From positions 8,467 through 72,466 of the forward strand of contig NZ_UQGV01000003.1 in assembly GCF_900540665.1 (NCBI RefSeq): a stretch of DNA of 64,000 nt, given 5' to 3'. Every line of letters starts with the position of its first letter. The stretch's first letter is position 1. Origin of the DNA: an uncultured Catenibacterium sp. GTDB lineage: Bacteria > Bacillota_I > Bacilli_A > Erysipelotrichales > Coprobacillaceae. The notes under the pieces were generated by a model. It was not told where the DNA came from. It was given only the letters and a program-made list of their open reading frames with translations, and did not search any database. Made by a program: the position numbers and the translations under genes. This document shows, one piece after another, positions 1 to 9,017 of the stretch.

Positions 1-880
1 TCCAATTGGAATCTCTAAGTAGCATTCCTACATCATATGCCATCAATTCTTTTTTCATTTGTTCAGGAGCAACCCATCTAATAGTTACGTTTTCTTTTCC
101 TAGTTCCTCATTAATATTATGTTTATCTTCTTCAGATAAATTCATATAAAATGCAAATTTGCATTTTATGCCAGTCTCCTTAATCATTTTAAAAGTTTTA
201 AGAGTTTCTTCAAATTTTTGCCATCTGTCTTTTGATCCAGAATAAACAAATGCTAAAGCATCGTTATCTATTTCTAAATGCTTTCTATATTCTTCTCTAG
301 TTTTGTAATAAACCTCCACATTTAGGGTATCATAGCAACCACACCTAACAAGAAGATACTTAATATTATTATTTTTATAATATCTATTAGTTTCTTCTAT
401 CTCAGTTTCTGAAACAACGAATGCATAATCTATTATTTTTAATGTTTTAATTAATCGTCTTCTTTTTAGCAAATATAAATATCTAGTTCCAATAATATGA
501 TACAAATCTGGAATACAATACTCATATATTTCTTTAATAGTGGCATGTATATCTAATATGTAAGCTAAATTATACCTTTCTTTCATTAGTCGAACAAATT
601 TAACAAACTCATTATCATAGAATCCAGATGAAACAATTCCTTGATATTGGCCAGTTGATATTAGTTGCTTAATTTTTGTATATTTATTTTCTTCAGTGCA
701 GCTAATAAATTTAATACCTGAATAATTATTACCATACTCTTTTGTTGTATCTTTATGGAAAAAAATTACGTCAGTTTCTATTCCATACTCCTTGAAAAGA
801 GACGTATGACGACCTATTATCAATGCATTTTCTCCACCATTTTTATCAATGTTTCTTGAAGTAATCATTAAAAGTTTCAT
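1..880 (-). CDS. Glycosyltransferase, partial (C-terminus beyond window)
   Basis: An open frame starts at 880 after GGAGGAAAAT (881-890) and runs off the low edge, giving about 293 codons. The N-terminus reads MKLLMITSRNIDKNGGENAL, the beta-strand plus glycine loop typical of GT-B glycosyltransferases. A second-domain start, VYSGSKDRWQKF, lies near residue 205. It begins 14 bp after the next glycosyltransferase stops and shares its low GC, so it continues the same glycan operon. It probably transfers a sugar to a lipid-linked intermediate at the cytoplasmic face of the membrane. Donor and acceptor cannot be read from the sequence, and family-level assignment is moderate because the C-terminal nucleotide-sugar motif is missing from the window. 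Confidence 0.72.
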   Translation of the reverse strand, partial: MKLLMITSRNIDKNGGENALIIGRHTSLFKEYGIETDVIFFHKDTTKEYGNNYSGIKFISCTEENKYTKIKQLISTGQYQGIVSSGFYDNEFVKFVRLMKERYNLAYILDIHATIKEIYEYCIPDLYHIIGTRYLYLLKRRRLIKTLKIIDYAFVVSETEIEETNRYYKNNNIKYLLVRCGCYDTLNVEVYYKTREEYRKHLEIDNDALAFVYSGSKDRWQKFEETLKTFKMIKETGIKCKFAFYMNLSEEDKHNINEELGKENVTIRWVAPEQMKKELMAYDVGMLLRDSNW

Positions 881-893
881 ATTTTCCTCCATT

Positions 894-1967
894 CTATTCG
901 CTATATTCACCTTTATAAATTTGATATAACTTTTTCCATTGAACATTAACATCAAACTCATCTATATTTTCAATTGTTGGATTTTTTTTCTTAGTATTCG
1001 ATTTCAAATATTCTAAGATTTCATGTTTCCAAACAGATACATCTAAGGGCAAAAATTTAAGTGCATTAAATCCCAAATCACATTCATGACTTACTTTATC
1101 AGACGTAAGAGAATAAACACCCGTTAATTGAGATTCAATTAACGTCACTGGAAATCCCTCAAATAGAGAAGGAAGAATAAAAATATCGAACATATGATAA
1201 ACAGAAACCACATCATTAGTCACTCCCATAAAAATAATGTTAGAGAGTCCTCTTTCTTTTACGATATTCTTTATCCTAACTTCTTCTTCTCCTTCACCAT
1301 AACAAGCAATTACAATATTTTCATTTGTATTTAATAAACTTTGTGCCAAATCAATAATAAAATCGTGGTTCTTTTGTTTATTAAATCTGCCTAAATGCCC
1401 TATAACCTGTGCATCACCAAAAATTTTATGCTTGTTTTTTTTGCATTCGACCTCATTAAACTTTCTAAACTTTTCAATATCTATAGCATTATTTAATATT
1501 ATAAAGTCCTTATTACCAAAGAAAGCTTTTCCTGCCTCTCGCCCACACGCTACTCTTTGCACACTAAAAACGGAAAAAACGATTCTATTTATAAACTTCA
1601 TTCTTTTGGAAAAAAAAGTATTATGTGAATGTACTATTATATTTTTTATATGTGAAAATTTTGCTGCTATAACCGAAAGAAAAGCTTGATAATCAGTCTG
1701 TATATGAATTGCATCATAAGGTCCATTCTTTTGAATAACTTCAATTAAATTTTGTATATATTTAACAGCCCCTACCGTTCCAGGAGTCTTTAATTCTATC
1801 ACCTTAGCACCTAAAGATATTGCCTCATCATAGTAATCATTTTCAAATCTATCATGAATAACAAAATCCATTTGACACTTTTCTTTATCAAATGCCCTAT
1901 AATAATTCATAATCATAGTTTCTGCACCACCACGATGTAATGATCCCATTATCTCTAACACTTTCAT
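894..1967 (-). CDS. Glycosyltransferase family 4 (GT1-like)
   Basis: This 357-aa protein has a GT-B fold signature. The N-terminus MKVLEIMGSLHRGGAETMIM carries the GGAE loop, the second Rossmann domain starts at HLGRFNKQKNHDF (about residues 190-202), and EGFPVTLIE (about 269-277) is the E-x7-E nucleotide-sugar motif of family 4. The length is normal for this family. It resembles EpsF/CapM-type enzymes that extend capsule or exopolysaccharide repeat units in the cytoplasm. It is 15 bp downstream of the next glycosyltransferase gene and part of one long operon. The DNA is visibly more AT-rich than the housekeeping genes, as is usual for exchanged glycan cassettes. The sugar specificity is unknown. 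Confidence 0.85.
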   Translation of the reverse strand: MKVLEIMGSLHRGGAETMIMNYYRAFDKEKCQMDFVIHDRFENDYYDEAISLGAKVIELKTPGTVGAVKYIQNLIEVIQKNGPYDAIHIQTDYQAFLSVIAAKFSHIKNIIVHSHNTFFSKRMKFINRIVFSVFSVQRVACGREAGKAFFGNKDFIILNNAIDIEKFRKFNEVECKKNKHKIFGDAQVIGHLGRFNKQKNHDFIIDLAQSLLNTNENIVIACYGEGEEEVRIKNIVKERGLSNIIFMGVTNDVVSVYHMFDIFILPSLFEGFPVTLIESQLTGVYSLTSDKVSHECDLGFNALKFLPLDVSVWKHEILEYLKSNTKKKNPTIENIDEFDVNVQWKKLYQIYKGEYSE

Positions 1968-1982
1968 TTTGTCACCCCATTC

Positions 1983-3128
1983 TTATAATATTTCATTCCA
2001 ATTTATATCCTCTTTTAATGCTAGTGCACAATCATATTCTCTCTTAATAACCTTCTCAATTATCCCTTTTATATCGCCTTGCAAAAATACATTGTTTTTA
2101 GGAACACTTTCAGGGCTTCCTCCGGTTTTATATGTAATAACTGGAGTACCGCAAGCTTGAGCTTCTAGATTTGTAGTTGGATAATTGTCCTCATATGTTA
2201 AATTCAAGAAAATATCCGCTGCTGTGTATATCTCAGCAAGTTCTTTAGGACTATCTGTTTTGGAAATACCAATTACATTTTTTGGTAAATTTTTCTTTTT
2301 GGAATCATCAACTCCTACCAAAACAACTACATAATCATTAGGTAACAAATCAGCCATTTTAATAAAATCAGAAAAACCTTTTCTTTCACTCCAAGGACAC
2401 GCTACACCAAGTAAAATGTATTTATTTTCTAATTTATGCTTTGTTCTAAAATCACTTATAGTTGGTTTAAAAATTGTAGTATCTATTCTGTTATGTATAA
2501 CCTTTACATCATATTCTTGTAAAAAACTTTCTTTTAGCAAATCAGCAAGCCACTGAGATGGTGTTATCATTGTCATATTTTTTACATTAGTAAATAACTC
2601 CTTGTTTTTATAGTAATTCCTCTTTGTTTGATCAAAAAAAGGTTCATGTTTATTTTGAGAATAATAACAATTAGAACATTCATTTTTCCATTTCTCACAT
2701 CCAATATGTGAAAAATATGAACAATAACCAGTGAAAGCCCAACAATCATGGTGAGTCCACTTAACTTGCATATTTGGTCTATTTTTTATCCACTTAAATA
2801 ACATCTCAATATTAATATAATAATCATGTATATTATGAAGCCATAAAACATCTGGATTAAATTTGTCTGCCCACTCGAGAAATCTAGCTGTAGCATGTTT
2901 ACTACAATAACCTCTATCTCCAAAAACTTTAGACATAAAAGCATGTAGTCCAACATCTAAAGAATTACCAATTCTGATAGCATATTTCTGATATTCATCA
3001 GGAACATCAGCTCTACCATATGCAATCTTAACTTCATTTCCTCTTTCTATATATGCATTTGCTATATCCATACAAATGCGTCCTGTTGATCTTATTCCGC
3101 AAACAGCATTAATTAATAAAACTTTCAT
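1983..3128 (-). CDS. Glycosyltransferase family 4 (WcaC-like)
   Basis: This 381-aa GT-B enzyme starts MKVLLINAVCGIRSTGRICM. A cysteine cluster, CEKWKNECSNC, near residues 143-153 is characteristic of the WcaC-like subgroup. The donor-binding domain shows GVACPWSERKGFSDF and the segment DNYPTTNLEAQACGTP, a D/E-x7-E motif. It probably adds one sugar of the repeat unit. The gene is flanked by other glycosyltransferases with 15 bp downstream and 92 bp upstream spacing; no terminator is visible in the 92-bp gap. GC content is low, as in the neighbours. Donor sugar and linkage cannot be inferred. Confidence 0.83.
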   Translation of the reverse strand: MKVLLINAVCGIRSTGRICMDIANAYIERGNEVKIAYGRADVPDEYQKYAIRIGNSLDVGLHAFMSKVFGDRGYCSKHATARFLEWADKFNPDVLWLHNIHDYYINIEMLFKWIKNRPNMQVKWTHHDCWAFTGYCSYFSHIGCEKWKNECSNCYYSQNKHEPFFDQTKRNYYKNKELFTNVKNMTMITPSQWLADLLKESFLQEYDVKVIHNRIDTTIFKPTISDFRTKHKLENKYILLGVACPWSERKGFSDFIKMADLLPNDYVVVLVGVDDSKKKNLPKNVIGISKTDSPKELAEIYTAADIFLNLTYEDNYPTTNLEAQACGTPVITYKTGGSPESVPKNNVFLQGDIKGIIEKVIKREYDCALALKEDINWNEIL

Positions 3129-3220
3129 GTCTTAACCTTTAAATTATATTTACAATAATTTTCCTTTCCTGGTAACCTAGCAATTGTTAATAAGATTGTT
3201 TATAATACTAATTAAATTTA

Positions 3221-4441
3221 TCATAATGACTGAATGCCAAAATGACTCATAATAGTATTATATGCTTGTTCTACTGAATAATTTTCTTCGAGAAAAGAAT
3301 ACTCTAATACCTTCTGTTCTTCTAATTTATCTAGATTAATCTTTGAAACTAATTTATCAAAATTATTAACATCATTACTTTCGCACCACCAACCAAATCC
3401 ACCTTCTACTATTACATTACCAATATCCGTATTTGAATCAGTAACAGCTAGCACTGGTATCTTTGCTTGCATATAAGAAAGTAATCTACTTGGAAAATTA
3501 GGGATAGTAAATCTATGATCTAGGAAAATCATCCCTACATCACAAGCCCCAACCATAGTGTCATAATCTTCTTTTGGAAGTCGTTTCATAAGTTTTACAT
3601 TCGTAGGTTTATACTCCTTAATAAAAGACTCTAACTTTGAGTACTCTGTACCCGAACCTACTACAACAAAATGTACATTGTTGTTATCTTTTTGACTCTT
3701 TAGACACTCAATCAAAAACGGAATTCCTTGTGGCTTACCAAGATTACCACCATAAATAAATACTTTCTTGTCTAATGGAATATCATACTTATTTCTAATT
3801 GCAATTCTTTTATCCAGTGAAACACTTTTATCTAATGGCTCAACACAATTTGGACATATTTCTACAATAGATAGATCCACCTCTGGATTATGACTAATTA
3901 CATAATCAATATTAGCTTGACTCATGCAACCAATATAATCAGAAACCTTATACAGATTCTTTTCTTTTTTTCTAAAATATTTATAAAGTAATCCTTTTAA
4001 CCCATTTTTTCTCATCATTCCTAAATCAACAGCATTCTGAGGAAAAATGTCCTTAAGAAGAAGATATGTCTTTGCACCATCTCTTCTTTTCACATATTCA
4101 ACTACTTTTACTAAAGTAATAGGAGGAGTTGAATATAAAACTAAATCAAATTTTACATCAGAGAAGTATTTTTTAATTGCTGATAAATACTGACTTTCTA
4201 CCCTAACTGTAGATACACCCTTTTCAATCAAATTGGTCTGTGTTAAATTACCAATTTTAACATATAGCATCTTTGCTCCATGGTCTTCTTTAAGTTCTGT
4301 TTCTTTTCCTTCTCTTTTTTCATATGAACCAACAGTATATACATTATGTCCTTGGTCCCTAAAATATCTTAGCAAATCGGGATAAATTGAATGTTGTTCT
4401 ATACTATCAATTCTTCCTGTTGTTAAAAACAATACATTCAT
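3221..4441 (-). CDS. Glycosyltransferase family 4 (WbuB-like)
   Basis: This 406-aa protein has an N-terminal acceptor domain (MNVLFLTTGRIDSIEQHSIY) followed by DIFPQNAVDLGMM near residue 130, a segment found in WbuB/WcaI-type transferases. The C-terminal Rossmann domain starts at KVFIYGGNLGKPQGIPFL, and PSRLLSYMQAKIPVLAVT replaces the more usual E-x7-E segment. The WbuB-like group often transfers deoxyamino sugars, which would fit the amino-sugar genes upstream in this locus, but that is only an association. It is 14 bp downstream of the ATP-grasp gene and is surely co-transcribed. Confidence 0.82.
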   Translation of the reverse strand: MNVLFLTTGRIDSIEQHSIYPDLLRYFRDQGHNVYTVGSYEKREGKETELKEDHGAKMLYVKIGNLTQTNLIEKGVSTVRVESQYLSAIKKYFSDVKFDLVLYSTPPITLVKVVEYVKRRDGAKTYLLLKDIFPQNAVDLGMMRKNGLKGLLYKYFRKKEKNLYKVSDYIGCMSQANIDYVISHNPEVDLSIVEICPNCVEPLDKSVSLDKRIAIRNKYDIPLDKKVFIYGGNLGKPQGIPFLIECLKSQKDNNNVHFVVVGSGTEYSKLESFIKEYKPTNVKLMKRLPKEDYDTMVGACDVGMIFLDHRFTIPNFPSRLLSYMQAKIPVLAVTDSNTDIGNVIVEGGFGWWCESNDVNNFDKLVSKINLDKLEEQKVLEYSFLEENYSVEQAYNTIMSHFGIQSL

Positions 4442-4455
4442 AACTTCTCTCCTCT

Positions 4456-5415
4456 TTACTTAATCATGATTTCATTGTATTTCATCATATAAGTTCCCGC
4501 GTTGTAGTTTTCACCTACAACACTTTCATTCTTATTACCTTCAAGATTATTTACAATGAGTTTCATATGATCAGCACCACATTCATATGCATGAGGATAT
4601 CCTCCTCCAAAACGTGGATTTACTTCTGAAATATAGTACTCTCCATTAATATCAAAGATATCAATATCAATCTGACCTCTGTAACCCGCTTCTGATACAA
4701 ACTTCTTAATAAGATCAAATAACTTATCATCTTTGAAAGATACTGCTTTATCTGTCTCTCCAGCTCTCATCTTTAATTTTTTCTTAGTAAAAATTGAAAT
4801 GATTTCTCCAGAAACCATATCAATATAAACATCTGCACCGATTTCCTGACCATTTAAATATTCCTGAATCATAAGTCCTTCATCATGAGCAAACAATAAT
4901 TCTACTGTTTCTTTATCATATACTTTAGAAATCGCAATACTCGCACTACCTCTAGCAGGTTTTACAAATACTGGATAATTAGCCTTTCCTGCTTCTACAT
5001 CTGCATAGAATTCGTCTTTATCCATATATGATTTTGCACATTTATAATTATGATCTTTTAACCATTCATACATTTCATATTTGTCTAAAGACATTTCGCA
5101 TAATTCATATGATGATCCAATTACTGTAGTTCCTACTGCTTTAAATTTATCGTTATTTTTAGCTAATAACGATAACTCTGGATCAATAAGACTTAAAATT
5201 CCATCAATCTTTTCCTTCTTACAAATATTAAGAATGATATCTAAATATCCAACATCAGTCATTCTAGGCACAATGTAGTATTTATCAGCTTCATAAATAG
5301 CTGGTGCTAATTCACTCATATCTGTTGCAACTACATTTCCTTTTCCAGCTAATGATTTTACGAAATATTCAACTACTTTATTTCGTGTACCTGCACTTAA
5401 AATTAATATATTCAT
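4456..5415 (-). CDS. ATP-grasp domain protein in glycan locus
   Basis: This 319-aa protein has an N-terminal pre-ATP-grasp Rossmann domain (MNILILSAGTRNKVVEYFVK) and then an ATP-grasp fold. PVFVKPARGSASIAI (about 149-163) is the lysine/glycine-rich nucleotide loop, MIQEYLNGQEIGADVY (about 186-201) carries the hinge, and EVNPRFGGGYP (about 268-278) gives the metal-binding Glu/Asn. Such enzymes, related to the carbamoyl-phosphate synthase large subunit, join a carboxylate to an amine or similar nucleophile through an acyl-phosphate. In this cluster it could attach an amino acid to a sugar, or make an activated precursor. The substrate is unknown. It lies 25 bp after the asparagine-synthase-like gene. 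Confidence 0.85.
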   Translation of the reverse strand: MNILILSAGTRNKVVEYFVKSLAGKGNVVATDMSELAPAIYEADKYYIVPRMTDVGYLDIILNICKKEKIDGILSLIDPELSLLAKNNDKFKAVGTTVIGSSYELCEMSLDKYEMYEWLKDHNYKCAKSYMDKDEFYADVEAGKANYPVFVKPARGSASIAISKVYDKETVELLFAHDEGLMIQEYLNGQEIGADVYIDMVSGEIISIFTKKKLKMRAGETDKAVSFKDDKLFDLIKKFVSEAGYRGQIDIDIFDINGEYYISEVNPRFGGGYPHAYECGADHMKLIVNNLEGNKNESVVGENYNAGTYMMKYNEIMIK

Positions 5416-5440
5416 TTATTTTTCTCCTACCTATAAACCA

Positions 5441-6927
5441 TCACTGCTCTTCTATTGCTTTCTTATAGCGATTTATCATATGTTCTCCTGCCCAGGGAAC
5501 TAAATATCTTACAACGGTTGTATTTTCTATTTCAGAAAAATCTTTACTACTACTTTTATGTAGTCCAATTCTAGAGAGATAAATATTACGTACTTTAAAC
5601 AAAAAGAATAAAGAACTAAATAAATGGAACTTCTTTTTCTTTTTTAAATAATTATTGAAGTCCTCTCCAGTTTTTTTTGACATTCTTTTAATAATGCGAG
5701 ATTTCCAATCATAACTATAGCTAAAACCAGCACCTTGTTTTTTTACTCCAAATTCTTCCCTTAAAACACCCGATTCTTCTACAATTCGTCTCGGAATCGG
5801 TCTATCATAATTATTGAATAATGACCATTTTTTCATCTCTTCACTATTAGATATCTTAGTTATACTAGGCCAAGCAGTTGCTCCAAATAATGGTAAAGGA
5901 CAAGAAATATAATCTACCCACAGTCTTCTTTCAGAACTTCCTAAACTAGCATCTCTAGAATCAAAAATAAATCTATCATTTGTATTTACTTCATTTCTAT
6001 CCCAGATAGAATCTCCTCTTTCTCCTGTCAAAACAATATTTCCATTAAAGACATCATAAAAAGAAGCCATACTTATTTCTGATCCAAGCTCACCTGTGCA
6101 AACAACCTCTGCTTCTAAGTAATTTTCATTCTTTATATAAATATCACTATCTCTTATAATGATATTTTCATATCCCAATTTCTTAGCAATCTTATCTCCA
6201 CAATCTTCTTTGTGCTTCCCTTTTGGTGAGAATGTACAAGCAGTTGTTGCTCCCATTTTCTTAGCTATAACTGCACAACATGTCGCATCATATCCTCTAC
6301 TAATTGTAGAAACGACACCATATTGCTTATTTCTATTTTTATCAGCACCATTATCTTTTAACATAATCATTGCTTGCATAAGTTTCTGATAATAATCTTT
6401 AAAATTTACAAAAGGAGCAGATATTTCTTTGTTTTCTACGGTATAATGGCCATCAATACCAACTCTTAAATTGGCATAATAAATCACTTTCACATAAACA
6501 ACTTTCCCGTTTTCTAAAACACGTATCTTTTTTGTGTATTTATCCACTCCTTTCCTAATACTATTTAAATCAATTTCATATCCAGCATATTCTGAATCCA
6601 TTTTTAATCCAGTAAACGCCATTAATAAATAAAGACTGTTACTAACGAAATTTACATTTTCTTTTTTAAAGATATACAAACCATATGTAACATGAGTAGG
6701 TGTAGAAAATAAAATTTCTTTATTTTCTATACCCCCCCCGTGCCACAAAACCATTCAGCATTTGCAAATAATTCTTTGTTAAATTCACCACTCCAAGCCC
6801 CTTCAACAAAGAAATTTTCTTTAACATCAACGTGTTCTCCATGAAAAAGTTCTGTTATTTCTCCGTTAATAGTTGCTACCCATGCTAAGGGTGGTAACTT
6901 TTTATTTAACTTATTTATCAATTTCAT
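5441..6927 (-). CDS. Asparagine-synthase-like protein, frame broken at G8 tract (likely phase-variable)
   Basis: Two overlapping frames make one gene. Frame 1 starts at 6927 (AGGGAG, 8-bp spacing) and stops at 6727 after 66 aa. Frame 2 continues to 5441 and covers the rest. They meet at eight consecutive G on the coding strand (6732-6739). One extra G gives a continuous 495-aa reading frame passing through Thr-Gly-Gly-Gly-Ile-Glu. The C-terminal half shows the adenine-nucleotide alpha hydrolase (PP-loop) pattern VVSTISRGYDATCCAV and VLTGERGDSIWDR, as in asparagine synthase. The N-terminal part lacks the Cys2 glutaminase start. In glycan loci such enzymes can amidate a uronic acid, but the substrate is not shown. 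As sequenced the gene would be off; a sequencing error is the alternative. Confidence 0.8.
6732..6739 (-). repeat. G8 homopolymer, candidate contingency tract
   Basis: Eight G in a row on the coding strand lie inside the asparagine-synthase-like gene, about 190 nt after its start. This is the longest G or C run I noticed in this AT-rich window. With G9 or G6 the gene is full length; with G8 or G7 it is truncated. Tracts of this type slip during replication and switch surface-glycan genes on and off in many host-associated bacteria. Confidence 0.7.
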
Positions 6928-6928
6928 T

Positions 6929-7831
6929 TTACATTCTCCCTATATCATCAAAGAAAAGAGGTGTTCCACCTGTGTGAATAAATAAAACATTTTTGTTTAT
7001 AATGTTCTTAGTGTGTAAATATTTCTTCATACCGAGAAATGCTTTAGCTGTATAAGTACTATCCATCGGAATACCATATTTCACCATATTTTCTTTAATT
7101 ATATTGGATATCTCAGAACTATCTTTACCATAGCCATCGCCAGTATATTGATCTAAGAAAATAGTTTTATCTTGAATTACTTTTTCGTCAACTTCGGTCA
7201 TATATTCTCTAATACTATCAAGCACTACATCTCGACCTCTTGGATTTTTTCTAGCTATACTTATACCGATGATTTTTCGATTATCACCATTTCTTATTTG
7301 CCCACATACTAACCCTGCATGTGTAGTTCCTGTTCCAGATGCAAAGAAAATATAGTCGAAAAACACATCATTTTCTTTCTCATATTCTTTTATTTCTTCA
7401 TAACAATCAACATATGCTTGCGTACCAATATTCCCATGTCCACCGCCAGGAATAAAATATGGTTTACAACTTTGTTCTCTTAATATTTGCAATGTTTCTT
7501 CTATAGTATCGTGAACTTTTTCTACAGGCACTGTAATAATTTCTGCCCCAAACATTTCCATAAATCGACTATTATATGTGACATCCGAAACTTCTTGCGG
7601 ACCAATAATGTAGCACTTCATACCTCTTTCGACTGCCATATTAGCTATAATACGACAATGGTTTGAATGACTACTGCCATATGTAACAACACAGTCATAA
7701 TTACCCTTATCAATGTCTTCAAAAAAGAGAAAACCTTTTCTCGCTTTATTGCCTCCAAAAGAATAAGGTACTAAATCATCTCTTTTAACATATAAATTTT
7801 TTTCAATTTGTTGAATCGGTGTATTCCACAT
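6929..7831 (-). CDS. PLP-dependent ACC deaminase / D-cysteine desulfhydrase family protein
   Basis: This 300-aa fold-type II PLP enzyme has the N-terminal KRDDLVPYSFGGNKARKG with the Schiff-base lysine at about residue 29, followed by TYGSSHSNHCRI (about 50-61), the cofactor and substrate loop of the D-cysteine desulfhydrase/ACC deaminase family. FFASGTGTTHAGLVCG near residue 165 is the phosphate-binding glycine loop. The family acts on small amino acids such as D-cysteine or ACC. Here it sits between a GNAT gene and the asparagine-synthase-like gene, overlapping neither but only 1-3 bp apart. It may therefore supply or modify an amino-acid substituent of the glycan rather than serve general sulfur metabolism. 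That role is inference. Confidence 0.82.
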   Translation of the reverse strand: MWNTPIQQIEKNLYVKRDDLVPYSFGGNKARKGFLFFEDIDKGNYDCVVTYGSSHSNHCRIIANMAVERGMKCYIIGPQEVSDVTYNSRFMEMFGAEIITVPVEKVHDTIEETLQILREQSCKPYFIPGGGHGNIGTQAYVDCYEEIKEYEKENDVFFDYIFFASGTGTTHAGLVCGQIRNGDNRKIIGISIARKNPRGRDVVLDSIREYMTEVDEKVIQDKTIFLDQYTGDGYGKDSSEISNIIKENMVKYGIPMDSTYTAKAFLGMKKYLHTKNIINKNVLFIHTGGTPLFFDDIGRM

Positions 7832-7833
7832 AG

Positions 7834-8346
7834 TTATTCTTCCTTTAAATAGTCATTTTTGAGAAGACCATAAATATAACGATCAGCATACTTGCCATGT
7901 GAGATAATATCGTTACGTACGCATCCTTCTTTGATGAATCCTAACTTTTCAAACAATCTCTGTGCAGGTATATTCTCTATTTCTGTATAGAGATAAATGC
8001 GATTTAAACCTAGTTCTTTAAAAGCATAATCTAATAAAATCTTACTAGCCTTTGTTGATATTCCTTTTCCTTTTAGCGATGTCTCCCCCATTGCAATGTA
8101 ATATTCCGCTTTACTATTTTTCTGATCAATTGATAGGAGTCCAATAGTTCCGCAAGGAATACCATCAGCTTCAATTACAGCATCATAACGATCTGTTCGC
8201 CCTATATTAGAGTCAAACCATCTTTGAGTTTTTTCTATTTCTAAAGGAATATCATAATGAAGAAATCTGTTATTCTGAGGATTATTAATCCATTCAACCT
8301 TATTTGGAATATCATTTCTTTCAAACTTTCTAATATGAACTAACAT
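7834..8346 (-). CDS. GNAT family N-acetyltransferase (RimJ/RimL or PseH-like)
   Basis: This 170-aa protein has the GNAT acetyl-CoA pattern. The start is IRKFERNDIPNKVEWINNPQ, typical of RimJ/RimL and PseH-like members; AEYYIAMGETSLKGKGIST (about 80-98) gives the Q/GxxG/A-like pyrophosphate loop; and NIPAQRLFEKLGFIKEG (about 128-144) is motif B. It overlaps the sugar-phosphate transferase gene by 7 bp, so the two are translationally coupled. PseH-type enzymes N-acetylate the 4-amino group of UDP-4-amino-sugars. Because the PglD-like protein of this locus seems to lack its catalytic histidine, this GNAT is a reasonable candidate for that acetylation. Direct evidence is absent. Confidence 0.83.
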   Translation of the reverse strand: MLVHIRKFERNDIPNKVEWINNPQNNRFLHYDIPLEIEKTQRWFDSNIGRTDRYDAVIEADGIPCGTIGLLSIDQKNSKAEYYIAMGETSLKGKGISTKASKILLDYAFKELGLNRIYLYTEIENIPAQRLFEKLGFIKEGCVRNDIISHGKYADRYIYGLLKNDYLKEE

Positions 8347-9005
8347 TTTGTATTTCTTCCTCTCGCATCATCTAAACGTCCAACTTTAATTTGACTCCCA
8401 ACCTGTATATCAGAGCGCTTTAACACTTTCCCAACAGTCATAAAAATTACTTTTACATCAAACGAAAAAGAAACATTATTAACATATTCTAAATCGTACT
8501 CAAAACGTTGTTCCCAACTATCTATTGCATTTCGACCATTTATCTGTGCCCACCCAGATAGTCCTGGTCTAACATCATGTCTATGATGTTCTCTTTCACT
8601 ATAATAAGGAAGATATTCAACTAAAAGAGGTCTTGGTCCAATGATTGACATATCACCTTTTAAAATATTTATTACTTCAGGGAGTTCATCCATAGATGTA
8701 GATCTAAGAATTCTTCCGAATTTAGTAAGTCTTTTATCATCCGAAAGAAGATTACCATCTTCATCTTTTTCATCCGTCATTGATCGAAATTTATAAAGAT
8801 AGAATGTTTTTTCCTTTCCTGTTTTAGGATTGATTTTCCCTGGTCTAGCTTGTTTAAAAATAATCGGACTACCTAGCTTCACACGCACTAGAATAGCAAT
8901 AATTAGAAATAACCACCAAAAAACTATAATTGCGAGTAGAGCACAAATAATATCTAACAATCTCTTAAAAAATCTGTTATATATTCCATTTTTTCCCTTA
9001 AACAT
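8340..9005 (-). CDS. Sugar transferase, PglC-like phosphoglycosyltransferase
   Basis: This 221-aa monotopic bacterial sugar transferase has one hydrophobic re-entrant segment at about residues 15-38 (LLDIICALLAIIVFWWLFLI), then SPIIFKQARPGKINPKTGKE and FYLYKFRSMTDEKDEDG. The catalytic Asp-Glu dyad is in STSMDELPEVINILKGDMS (about 102-120), followed by IGPRPLL and RPGLSGWAQINGRN. The short length and architecture match PglC, which moves a phospho-amino-sugar from UDP to undecaprenyl phosphate, the first membrane step of glycan assembly. It follows the PglE-like aminotransferase by 12 bp. N,N'-diacetylbacillosamine or a relative is the likely first sugar, by context. Confidence 0.88.
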   Translation of the reverse strand: MFKGKNGIYNRFFKRLLDIICALLAIIVFWWLFLIIAILVRVKLGSPIIFKQARPGKINPKTGKEKTFYLYKFRSMTDEKDEDGNLLSDDKRLTKFGRILRSTSMDELPEVINILKGDMSIIGPRPLLVEYLPYYSEREHHRHDVRPGLSGWAQINGRNAIDSWEQRFEYDLEYVNNVSFSFDVKVIFMTVGKVLKRSDIQVGSQIKVGRLDDARGRNTKC

Positions 9006-9017
9006 TTATATAACTCC

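Noticed and set aside
151..164. Palindrome ATGCAAATTTGCAT, similar to the Zur operator
   Set aside because: It lies inside a glycosyltransferase coding region, lacks the single central base of the zur operators, and is explained by codons for Lys-Cys-Lys-Phe-Ala-Phe-type sequence.
5441..6754. Separate gene starting at ATG 6754 (frame 2 of the asparagine-synthase-like gene)
   Set aside because: The codons before the G tract (MVLWH) are an out-of-frame reading of the real EWFCGT sequence, and there is no ribosome site; one gene with a frameshift explains it better.
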